Below, piece by piece: positions 36,815-44,284 of a stretch of DNA of 64,000 nt. This DNA is from Bifidobacterium olomucense (GTDB lineage: Bacteria; Actinomycetota; Actinomycetes; Actinomycetales; Bifidobacteriaceae). The position numbers and the translations under genes are program-made. Below the pieces are notes generated by a model that was not told where the DNA came from, did not search any database, and saw nothing but the letters and a program-made list of their open reading frames with translations. The stretch spans positions 124,001-188,000 of the forward strand of contig NZ_JAAIIG010000001.1 of the NCBI RefSeq assembly GCF_012932375.1, given 5' to 3'. Position 1 is the stretch's first letter, and every line of letters starts with the position of its first letter.

Positions 36815-38266
36815 TCACCGGTTCCTGCGGCGGACACGATGCCCGTCATCGCGGCGTTGCGCGCGCCGTGCGCCGTCGGAGCGTTCGTAGGTTGGCGTGG
36901 TGCGGGCGATGAGCCGGCGCAGGGCGAGGGCGTCGGAGGCCAGGCCACAGGTCTCCTGCTCCTCGATGGCGAGCTGGGCCTCCAGTCCCGTGGCGTCGGC
37001 TCCCTGATCGTGGTTGTCGGCGATGAGCGCGATCAGGGCGCGCATGTGCTTCGCGTTGCGTTCGACGGAGTCGGTGAGTCGGCCGAGCGTCGCCAATCGG
37101 CCGTCGCCTTCGTCGATGACCTGGGCGAGCACTTTGAGCTCGCGCAGGCTGTCGGCGAGCCGGTCGCAGGCGATCGCCTGACGCAGCGCGCGTCCGTTCA
37201 CGCCGGTCATGTCCCGGCCGTCGAACCGTTGCCGGCAGTAGTCCTCAAGTCGCAGCGCGGGCCGTGCGAACCATGCGTACAGGCCATCGCAGTCCGTTGA
37301 CCGCACATAGCCGCCGTTCTCGTCGGTGAGCACCTGTCTGACGTCGTCGGACAGGTAGGCGTGCCAGATCCTTCCGTCGCGCACGAGCCGGTCGCACGGC
37401 ATGGTCAGGTGCAGGCGTCCGTGCGTGCCGGGCACCCGAACGGTCACCGCCGTATCCGTCCGACGGGTGATCATGGCCTCGTGGAAGGTGATCTCGCTGA
37501 GCGTGCGCCGGTGGATCTTGCCCATGATGGCGAGCATGTTGTATGCCACGCCCAGTCGCCGGTCTCGGATTCCGCGAGTCTGCCCGCATGGCGTGTAGGT
37601 GATGCGTCCGCCGCGCACGGTCGCGTTGACGCCGAGCGTCGCGAGTTCGCGGCGGAAGCCCGCGAAGTCATGGGCGTTCATGCAGGCCGTGTCGATGCTG
37701 GTGCGCAGCCGGTCCTTGAGGTTGCCGCCTCTGGCGCTCAGGTGGAGTTCCCCGATCGACGGGGCCACGCGCCCGGACTGTTCCGGCATGAGGGTGTGCA
37801 GCCCGTATTCGCGGCACAGCCGGTCGCTGATCTTCCGCCATTCGCCTAGGGTTCCTTTCCTCAGACGCAGGGCCTTGCCCGTGATCCGGTCTGCCGGGCA
37901 GATGAGGATGTGGTTGTGCATGTGGGACCTGTCGGTGTGGGTGGCGATCACGTAGTCGTGCGTACCTCCGGTGATCTCCCGGACGAACCGTTCCCCGATC
38001 AGATGCGCCAATCGGGGCGTGACCTGGTCGGTGGGATCGAACGATTGGATCACATGCAGCGCCAATACGGCGCCCCGTCGGCGTGAGCCGCCTTTCGTGG
38101 CGTCCAACGCACGTTCGAAGCCGCGGGCGATGGACTCGGCGTCCGTGATGTCATCGCCGACGGTGGTCGAGGCCCACCGGTAGCCGTCGGTCTTGGCCGG
38201 GTTCGTCACGTAGACGATGCTGCGGGCGAGCGTGCTTTTGATCTTGCCGATCTTGACTACAGCCAT
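36815..38266 (-). CDS. Relaxase / mobilization nuclease
   Basis: The 483-aa relaxase nicks oriT and pilots the strand. The N-terminal domain contains a candidate catalytic Tyr19 in ARSIVYVTNP, the conserved VLALHVIQSFDP block and the histidine motif THTDRSHMHNHILI (HxDxxHxHN), which binds the metal. These are features of the MobA/VirD2 (PF03432) superfamily. The remaining ~300 residues are helical and basic, ending GHRVRRRNR. Its start lies in the end of mobC (10-base overlap), the normal order for a relaxosome operon. Confidence 0.93.
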   Translation of the reverse strand: MAVVKIGKIKSTLARSIVYVTNPAKTDGYRWASTTVGDDITDAESIARGFERALDATKGGSRRRGAVLALHVIQSFDPTDQVTPRLAHLIGERFVREITGGTHDYVIATHTDRSHMHNHILICPADRITGKALRLRKGTLGEWRKISDRLCREYGLHTLMPEQSGRVAPSIGELHLSARGGNLKDRLRTSIDTACMNAHDFAGFRRELATLGVNATVRGGRITYTPCGQTRGIRDRRLGVAYNMLAIMGKIHRRTLSEITFHEAMITRRTDTAVTVRVPGTHGRLHLTMPCDRLVRDGRIWHAYLSDDVRQVLTDENGGYVRSTDCDGLYAWFARPALRLEDYCRQRFDGRDMTGVNGRALRQAIACDRLADSLRELKVLAQVIDEGDGRLATLGRLTDSVERNAKHMRALIALIADNHDQGADATGLEAQLAIEEQETCGLASDALALRRLIARTTPTYERSDGARRAQRRDDGHRVRRRNR

Positions 38267-38661
38267 TCGGGCACCCCTTTGGGGTCAACGTCGGTCTCCA
38301 CCCGGATGCTCAGGCCTGCGACCAGCCGTTCCGCTTGGCGCAGCTCGTCGAACACGCGCGAGAGCATGGCCAGGTCCGTCTCCCGCGTGGTGTTCGCGTG
38401 ACGGGCGATCTGGTTGACGTTGTTGCCGATCCTCGCCAGTTGGGCGCTCACGTCATGCAGGTTCGCAGGCACGGTGATGTTGACTCGGTGGGCGCATCTG
38501 ATCCGGTTGCGGGCGAACGCCATCCACCCCACGGGCCTGAGTCCGGCTTGGATACGCTGACGGTTCTCCACTTTGAGCGAGTCCGCCACCCACCGCCATT
38601 CCTCCTCGCTGAACGTGACCGTCTTGCGGATCGTCCTGGAACGGTTGCCTTTCCAGCCCAT
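38257..38661 (-). CDS. mobC: MobC-type relaxosome accessory protein
   Basis: The 134-aa protein has an N-terminal ribbon-helix-helix-like segment (IRKTVTFSEEEWRWVADSL) and the MobC block LARIGNNVNQIARHANTT followed by a helical end. MobC proteins bind oriT and help the relaxase open the strands. It is the first gene of the relaxase operon and starts just left of the oriT candidate. Confidence 0.9.
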   Translation of the reverse strand: MGWKGNRSRTIRKTVTFSEEEWRWVADSLKVENRQRIQAGLRPVGWMAFARNRIRCAHRVNITVPANLHDVSAQLARIGNNVNQIARHANTTRETDLAMLSRVFDELRQAERLVAGLSIRVETDVDPKGVPEWL

Positions 38662-38724
38662 CGGCGCCTCCTCATATCGGGTTCCACGGGTGTCCCGCGA
38701 TCGGCCCCGAGCTTCGCGGGGCCG

Positions 38725-38790
38725 CGCCGGTGTACGTACACCGGCGATGCTTGCTACACACCAACCGCCCCTCCGGGGAGGGGATGGTTG
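38725..38790. other. oriT: Candidate origin of transfer (oriT)
   Basis: Two inverted repeats lie next to each other upstream of mobC. The first is a 22-bp perfect palindrome centred on GTACGTAC (38725-38746). The second is a stem-loop with arms CAACC/GGTTG outside CCCCTCC/GGAGGGG (38762-38790). The spacer GATGCTTGCTACACAC between them could hold the nick site. Position directly upstream of mobC-relaxase, and lack of coding potential in the gap 38662-38949, are typical of oriT. Confidence 0.65.
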
Positions 38791-38949
38791 CGCACCGGTC
38801 AGTTTCGCCTTGACGCCACGCCATGCGCGGCGGACTTCAGGTCACGTTTCGCATGCCGACGCCGGTTCCGTTTCGTGTCCGCCGGCATCATTGCCGGCAT
38901 CGTTCTACGATGCGGGGCAGTGAAGAACAATCACCGTGAGGAGACCGTC

Positions 38950-39456
38950 ATGGCGAAGCCGAGGGAACGCAACCGGGCGATGCGCGCCATCGCCGACAAC
39001 GCATTGGATGCCGAGTTGGAGGCGCTTCGGCGCAAACGCGGCGAACTGTCGCGTTTGGGTATTCTGCTGGACGATATGCGTTGGGCCGCGGAACGATTCC
39101 GTGACGCCGCCCAATCGTTCTGCGACGACCATCACATGCCGCGTGCCCAGCTCGTGCGCACGCTCAGGATGGAGCCAAGGGAGACGGGCATGGCGTTCCA
39201 TGCCGTCACGCCCGACTACGGGCAGGCCAATCCCGCCGATAGTCACGGCGAAATCCATGATGGCGAGGATTCGGCCGCCGAATCCGACGGCCGACCGGCA
39301 TCCGCTGTCGGTACGCCGGAGATTGCTCTGACGGAAGGCAATGATGCAACGACGAATGCGGCCGATGCTGGTGATGCCAGAGAATCCGGTTCGATTGGAT
39401 TGGACCCGGAGGGATTGCGATTCGGTTTCCCGCGTCTTGGCGGCTACGCTGGATGA
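38950..39456 (+). CDS. Hypothetical protein divergent from mobC (168 aa)
   Basis: GTGAGGAG precedes the ATG at 38950. The first ~100 residues are basic and helical (RNRAMRAIADNALDAELEAL, RRKRGELSRLGILLDDMRWA); the rest is acidic and low in complexity. It begins 160 bases right of the oriT candidate on the opposite strand. No family recognised; a small DNA-binding or regulatory role is possible. Confidence 0.65.
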   Translation: MAKPRERNRAMRAIADNALDAELEALRRKRGELSRLGILLDDMRWAAERFRDAAQSFCDDHHMPRAQLVRTLRMEPRETGMAFHAVTPDYGQANPADSHGEIHDGEDSAAESDGRPASAVGTPEIALTEGNDATTNAADAGDARESGSIGLDPEGLRFGFPRLGGYAG

Positions 39457-39484
39457 CATTGGCTACATACGGGAGGTGGCGGCG

Positions 39485-39817
39485 ATGCCGATGCTGCTGG
39501 TGATGCTTGGCCTGTCGCTGGCGACGGGCGTGATACGCACGCTGATGCGGGGCGTGGCCTCGTGCCTTGCCCTGCTTGCGCACCCGTTGCGGCTCGTGGT
39601 GTTCCTCGCGAACTCCGTGTTCACGGCGTTCGCCATGCTGTCGGGATTGCTCATGCTGGCGTTCCTGCTCATGCATTTCCTCGCCGGCTCAGACGCTCCG
39701 TCATTGGACGGCTCGTTCGCGTTGATCGTCGCCGCATTTCTCACGGCCGTGCTTGCGAGCATGCTCATGGATTGGTGCGACGCGCGGCTCCGACGACGCT
39801 CCTCCCGCCACGGCTGA
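39485..39817 (+). CDS. Small membrane protein (110 aa)
   Basis: The ATG at 39485 has GGGAGG six to eleven bases upstream; earlier in-frame starts fall inside the preceding gene. The product is almost entirely hydrophobic with about three helices (LLVMLGLSLATGVI, VFLANSVFTAFAMLSGLLML, FALIVAAFLTAVLASML) and a basic end RLRRRSSRHG. Probably co-transcribed with the preceding gene. Function unknown. Confidence 0.6.
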   Translation: MPMLLVMLGLSLATGVIRTLMRGVASCLALLAHPLRLVVFLANSVFTAFAMLSGLLMLAFLLMHFLAGSDAPSLDGSFALIVAAFLTAVLASMLMDWCDARLRRRSSRHG

Positions 39818-39894
39818 ACGTCACCCGCCGCCGATTGACTCCGGCAGGTGCGGGCGCGCATGCGCCGTCACGTTTCGCCATTCGCGCCCGGAAT

Positions 39895-39924
39895 GGGGCG
39901 GAACCCGTATTCCGTTTCCGCCCC
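39895..39924. terminator. Hairpin between convergent genes
   Basis: Nine-base arms GGGGCGGAA (39895-39903) and TTCCGCCCC (39916-39924) lie between the membrane-protein gene and the convergent parB-like gene. Likely a shared terminator. Confidence 0.45.
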
Positions 39925-39933
39925 GTCCGTCGC

Positions 39934-41493
39934 TTATTCGGCGTCGTCCGGCTCGCCGGATGCGTCGTCGACTTGCGACGTCCCATCGTCGTCCGGTTCG
40001 CTGTCCTGCCCTATGCCGGTATCCTCGCCATTACCGTCGTCATCGATTGGTACGAGGGAGCCGTTGAGGGCTTCGGCTTCCGTGTCCGAGGTGCGGTAGC
40101 CGAGTGTTTCCAACGCCTCGTACAACGGTGCGGCGTGTTCCGCGATGGTCGCCGCGTCACGCCACGTTTCCCAACTGACGCGCTCTTCGGCCAAGGCGTA
40201 GAGCAGTCCGAACGCGGCCCGTTGCGGGTCGCCGGCAATCATCGCGGTGACGGACTCGCGTAACGGGTCTTCGGCCTCGTCCTCCGGCTTTGCATCATCG
40301 GCGTCGTCGCCCGCCGTGCCGATGCCGGTGATTTGCTCCCAGACGTCCTTGGCATGACTGTTCCATTGGTCGAATCCCTCGGTGAGCGTATCGAGCGCGA
40401 ATCTCGCGGACAGCAGGGCGACGGCCTTGCCGATGCCCTTCGGCTGGGATTTCAGTTCCATGAGATGCGCCACGAACGCGATGCGCAAATCACGGCTTGC
40501 CCGCGCGAACTCTTTGGCCGGTGCCGTCTCGCGTTCCTCGCGTTCCCGTTCCTCTCGCCAACGCGCCTCCCGCGCCTCGCGGGCCGCGGTCTCGGCCTCC
40601 TCGTCCACGGTTTCGTACAGGGCGATGCCGCGCGCCCATGACGCGCCTTCGGCCCGTACTCCCACGACGGGCGTGGCTCCGTCATGGGAGTCGCGCCATG
40701 CGTCGATGGCCTTGGCGATGTCGCCCGTGGTCAGCATCGTGGTGCGACGCAATCCCTTTGGCGAGTCATACCAGTTGTCCGTGTTCGGCTGTTCGTCGGC
40801 CGCGTCGATGCCCATGCGTTTCAGCTCGGCTCGCGCCGTGTCGAGCCATTCGCGCCATGTTCGCTCCTGCCGGGCGTGCTTGACGGCCATGTTCCAGTTC
40901 TTGCCGCCCGCCGCCTCGGCGAGCCGTTCCTGAAGGTCTGGATGCCGGTCGAAGTCGGCGATGGTCTCCCAGTCGTCGATGCTCAGCTGGGCTGTTCCGG
41001 CCTTGCTTCGCGCGCTCTCGCCGATGGCGGCTATCTTCAGGCGTCGGCGCACCAATGACGTGGAACGGCCGGTGCGTTGCGCCGCCTCGTCCACGCCCAC
41101 GCCCAAATCGAGAAGCCCCTGATAGCCGTCGGCCTCCTCGATGACGGTCAGGTCGGCGCGCTGGCTGTTCTCCACGAGCATGAGTTCGCGCTGCTCCCGT
41201 TCCGACAAATCGGCCACCACGGCGGGCACCCGGCTCAATCCGGCGAGTTTGGCGGCGGCGAGGCGGCGATGCCCGATGACGAGCAGGTAGCGTCCCTGCG
41301 GCGTGGGAGTGACGAGCAGGTTTTGCCGGATGCCCTGCGCGCGTATCGAATCCGCGAGTTCCGACACATCGCCCACGTCGCGGCGCGGGTTCGCGGGGTT
41401 CGGATCGATAAGTTCCATGTCCAGCATGACGATGTTCGATTCCTCCATGCCTTCGTCGGCCGCTATGGGACGTTCGATGATTGCGGTTTCCAT
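39934..41493 (-). CDS. ParB-like partition/nuclease-domain protein
   Basis: The 519-aa protein has an N-terminal ParB domain (LIDPNPANPRRDVGDVSELA, GIRQNLLVTP, LLVIGHRRLAAAKLAGLSRV, ADLSEREQRELMLVENSQR) and a KorB/ParB helix-turn-helix (VDEAAQRTGRSTSLVRRRLK). A long helical, acidic C-terminal part follows. No ParA gene is seen, so it may act as a plasmid-style regulator or maintenance factor of the excised element rather than in classic segregation. CAAGGAGA precedes the ATG. Confidence 0.85.
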   Translation of the reverse strand: METAIIERPIAADEGMEESNIVMLDMELIDPNPANPRRDVGDVSELADSIRAQGIRQNLLVTPTPQGRYLLVIGHRRLAAAKLAGLSRVPAVVADLSEREQRELMLVENSQRADLTVIEEADGYQGLLDLGVGVDEAAQRTGRSTSLVRRRLKIAAIGESARSKAGTAQLSIDDWETIADFDRHPDLQERLAEAAGGKNWNMAVKHARQERTWREWLDTARAELKRMGIDAADEQPNTDNWYDSPKGLRRTTMLTTGDIAKAIDAWRDSHDGATPVVGVRAEGASWARGIALYETVDEEAETAAREAREARWREEREREERETAPAKEFARASRDLRIAFVAHLMELKSQPKGIGKAVALLSARFALDTLTEGFDQWNSHAKDVWEQITGIGTAGDDADDAKPEDEAEDPLRESVTAMIAGDPQRAAFGLLYALAEERVSWETWRDAATIAEHAAPLYEALETLGYRTSDTEAEALNGSLVPIDDDGNGEDTGIGQDSEPDDDGTSQVDDASGEPDDAE

Positions 41494-41528
41494 GATTGTC
41501 TCCTTGAAAAAACAGATGATTGGGGATT

Positions 41529-41560
41529 GGCTGGGGCTTCCGGAATCGGAAGCCCCAGCC
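41529..41560 (-). terminator. 14-bp perfect hairpin before the parB-like gene
   Basis: Arms 41529-41542 and 41547-41560 pair perfectly around a four-base loop. On the minus strand a T-run (41510-41515) follows 13 bases later and then the parB-like ribosome site. It sits between the DUF4192-like gene and the parB-like gene and could terminate or attenuate read-through. Confidence 0.6.
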
Positions 41561-41581
41561 AGATGAATTCACGGCCGACGC

Positions 41582-42205
41582 TCAGTGGCGGCGGCGTTCC
41601 GTCCACGCGGGGCGGATGCCGTGTTCGCTGGCCGCGAGCACGAGGGATGCCAGCGAGCAGTCGTCGTCCAAGGCCAAGGCCTTGAGCGCGCGCACCGCGG
41701 CGGCGGTCGAACGGTCGGCCATCCACAACAGGTACGCGCACGACGCCATCGGCTGTGCCTTGTATCCGTCCGGGGCGTCGGCCGTCACCGATTCCAGCAA
41801 CGCCGTCGCGCGTTCCCCGCGTCGCGTGTCCGGCTGGTAGGCGGCGTCCTTGAACGCCCGTGACAGTTCGCGCATGACCACGGCCGCCGACTCCATCGAA
41901 TGCGGCTTGGCGTACAGCATGTGCAGTTCGCCGCCGTCCATCTCGCGCAACGCGGCGAGTATCAGCGCGTCCCGCATGCTCAGGCACTCGGTCATCAGCA
42001 CCGCCAGCGTGGCGCGCTCCTCATGGGAGAAGCCTCCCTCGTCGCGCGACAGCAGGCCGTTCCACCTGTCCATCAGGGGCGCGAACCACTTGTCGGCCGC
42101 TTCCGCCGGCCCAAGTTCACGCCGGTCCTGAAGGAACCCGTCGCGTACGCGCTTCGCCAGTCCGGTTCCCGCCGTGCGGGTGTCCACCATGTCGTTCATG
42201 TCCAT
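41582..42205 (-). CDS. DUF4192-like protein
   Basis: The 207-aa protein from ATG 42205 (GGAAAGGA upstream) has the DUF4192-type C-terminal pattern: ACCAYLLWM-like ASCAYLLWMADRSTAAAVRA, LKALALDDDCSLASLVLAAS, preceded by TALLESVTADAPDG. The family is common in actinobacterial genomes and mobile elements; its role is not known. It lies upstream of the parB-like gene in the same direction. Confidence 0.7.
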   Translation of the reverse strand: MDMNDMVDTRTAGTGLAKRVRDGFLQDRRELGPAEAADKWFAPLMDRWNGLLSRDEGGFSHEERATLAVLMTECLSMRDALILAALREMDGGELHMLYAKPHSMESAAVVMRELSRAFKDAAYQPDTRRGERATALLESVTADAPDGYKAQPMASCAYLLWMADRSTAAAVRALKALALDDDCSLASLVLAASEHGIRPAWTERRRH

Positions 42206-42667
42206 CGGTCCTTTCCGTGTGGTTTCCATTGCGGACACCACCCGCCTGCCATGCGCGCAGGCGGAGAGACCGGAGGCGTGGACCGCGACGATCCGGGCCG
42301 TAGCGAAGACGGCATGCTGGTTCGCCGTCGCAGCGCAGGCACGGGAGCGGCGCGGGACACGGCGCAGGGAACGCAGACGGAGCGCATGGCATGCTGGTGG
42401 TGGCCGCAAACCCTTCGTCAGATTCCGCGCGGCCCACCGCCGCGAGCATGCGAGCGGCCAGACAGCACGGTCATGCGCGCAGCGCATGGCCCGGGGCCGC
42501 GTTCCCGCGCCGATTGCGGAGAGTATGTCGAACAGCCCCGCCTGGAGCATTCTCTCCACAAGCGGCGCGGATGTCATCTATAGATGACATAGCATCCCAA
42601 AACGAACTATCAAGAAGACACACCTGGCATCATTTGACGTAAATCAGTTTCATTTACAGGAGGGGAT
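42206..42667. other. Intergenic gap with a TGTCATCT palindrome
   Basis: A GC-rich left part (42206-42560) shows open frames in several directions but none with a ribosome site and recognisable product. The right part (42590-42667) turns abruptly AT-rich and holds the promoter and AGGAGG-type site (42658-42664) of the YqcI/YcgG gene. The composition break near 42,590 looks like an insertion junction. Confidence 0.5.
42571..42590. promoter_or_regulatory. TGTCATCT palindrome, copy 3
   Basis: The 20-bp perfect palindrome ATGTCATCTATAGATGACAT lies 77 bases upstream of the YqcI/YcgG-family gene and at the composition break. Confidence 0.7.
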
Positions 42668-43381
42668 ATGACTACTGATTCTTCCGACAAAAGTGCGCTT
42701 TTTGATATCCACACAGCACCAGCAAAAGCGATGAAATATCTACGGGAATTTGACGAAGCTGTTCAAAGCAAGGGATTTCCGTGTATTTTTGCACCATTGG
42801 CGTTCCGACACAATGATTTATTGTTTGGTCTTGCTGATATTTCAGCAGGATATCAGCAAATAGTACTGTTGTTCAATGCGGCAGTTCAATCAATCATGAA
42901 AAATTCGAATCAGACAATTGTTCTTTGGATTGAAGGAGCGGGTACCAATAATCTTGAAGAAGATAAGAATTTAGCTTCCGCTATTCTCAAGGAACTACTA
43001 ACAGCGGATCAGACACCTTGGCCTGCTTCCGCACCTACCAATCCAAACGATCCCAATTGGGATTTTTGGTATGGAGGTGTTGATTTCTTTATCAATTTCA
43101 GTACCCCACATCACGTTAAACGCCGTAGTCGCAATCTAGGAAGTGCTTTCACGCTGGTAATTCAATCGCGATCTACTTTTGACCATATTGGTAAGAACCC
43201 GATGCAGATACGTCATCGTATTCGTGAACGTATTGCACAATATGACGCAATTTCAATTTCCCCGGCTTTAGGAGAACACGGTAACGCTCCGGAATTGCCT
43301 CAGTTCTTCCTAGGCGACGATAATATCGAGGCATCCATGCTGCTGACCGAACAGGATATTCTCAGCCGAATCAAGCGATGA
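42668..43381 (+). CDS. YqcI/YcgG-family protein (putative heme-dependent N-hydroxylase)
   Basis: The 237-aa protein has the family's FPC motif (F37-P38-C39 in SKGFPCIFAPLAF), WDFWYGGVDFFINFSTPHH and RRSRNLGSAFTLVIQSRSTFD. The YqcI/YcgG family includes the enzyme that N-hydroxylates an arginine derivative in guanitoxin synthesis, so a heme-dependent oxidation of an amino-acid-like substrate is plausible; the real substrate is unknown. The gene is far AT-richer than its neighbours and recently acquired. Its stop overlaps the exporter start by ATGA. AGGAGG precedes the ATG. Confidence 0.82.
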   Translation: MTTDSSDKSALFDIHTAPAKAMKYLREFDEAVQSKGFPCIFAPLAFRHNDLLFGLADISAGYQQIVLLFNAAVQSIMKNSNQTIVLWIEGAGTNNLEEDKNLASAILKELLTADQTPWPASAPTNPNDPNWDFWYGGVDFFINFSTPHHVKRRSRNLGSAFTLVIQSRSTFDHIGKNPMQIRHRIRERIAQYDAISISPALGEHGNAPELPQFFLGDDNIEASMLLTEQDILSRIKR

Positions 43382-44229
43382 AATCTATAAATACCCGAGA
43401 CAAAATACTGCTCGCAACAGGCATGGTGACAGTCGGCTCGTTGGGCATCCAGACCTCTTCGTCCCTGTCGGCGTCGTTGTTCGATGCGTTGGGGCCGATT
43501 CCGGTCAGTTCGATGCGTATGCTTGTCGCCGCGGTCGTCATGCTCGTGCTCATCCGTCCGAAACTCGCGGGCCGGTCGAAAGGCGAATGGTTGGGCATCG
43601 TGGTCTACGGGCTGGCGATGGCGGCGATGAACATCTGCCTGTATTCGGCCATCGACCGCATCCCGATGGGTGTGGCCGTCACCTTGGAGTTCCTCGGCCC
43701 GTGCGTGGTCGCTCTGGCTGGTTCGCATCACTGGCGCGAGGGATTGTGCGCGGTGGTCGCGCTGGTAGGTGTCGGGCTGATCTCGTTCACGCCGGGAGGC
43801 TACTTCAACCCGGCGGGTTACCTGTTCGCGTTGGGGTCGGCCTGCTGTTTCGGCCTGTACACGCTGTTTGCGGACAAGGTCGGCAAGGCGGGCACGGGAC
43901 TGGACGGGCTTGCCCTGTCGGTCACGGTGGCCGCTCTCGCCACGCTGCCGGTATCGGTCAGCCGTGCCATGCATGCGACGCCCGCCCAATGGGGTGTCAT
44001 CGCCGCGTCGGCAGTGCTGGGAGTGGCGATTCCCTACACGATGGACACGCTGTCCGGGCGCATCACGTCGGCGCGCGTGGTCGGCACGCTGTTCTCCATC
44101 GACCCTGCCATGAGCGTGGTCGTTGCCGCGCTGATCCTGCGTCAGACCATCACCCTGACGGCCGTATTCGGCGTCATCGTCGTCTCCCTCGCCGGCGCCT
44201 TGCTCGTATGGACAGCCGATAAAGCGTAA
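43378..44229 (+). CDS. EamA/RhtA-like exporter coupled to the YqcI/YcgG gene
   Basis: The 283-aa protein has ten predicted membrane helices and two EamA repeats (GLAMAAMNICLYSAIDRIPM; VLGVAIPYTMDTLSGRITSA). RhtA-like members export amino acids and related metabolites. It is GC-rich, unlike the partner gene it overlaps by four bases, so the two were joined from different sources or at different times. Export of the product of the partner enzyme is the natural inference. A terminator-like hairpin follows. Confidence 0.88.
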   Translation: MKSINTRDKILLATGMVTVGSLGIQTSSSLSASLFDALGPIPVSSMRMLVAAVVMLVLIRPKLAGRSKGEWLGIVVYGLAMAAMNICLYSAIDRIPMGVAVTLEFLGPCVVALAGSHHWREGLCAVVALVGVGLISFTPGGYFNPAGYLFALGSACCFGLYTLFADKVGKAGTGLDGLALSVTVAALATLPVSVSRAMHATPAQWGVIAASAVLGVAIPYTMDTLSGRITSARVVGTLFSIDPAMSVVVAALILRQTITLTAVFGVIVVSLAGALLVWTADKA

Positions 44230-44239
44230 AACAAGCACA

Positions 44240-44276
44240 AGTGGCTGGCAAGAACAAACGCCTCCTGTCAGCCACT
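44240..44276. terminator. Bidirectional hairpin between EamA and solute-binding gene
   Basis: An 11-bp stem with one G-U-compatible difference (44240-44250 with 44266-44276) lies between the convergent ends of the exporter and the sugar-binding lipoprotein genes. Confidence 0.55.
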
Positions 44277-44284
44277 CTATTCCA

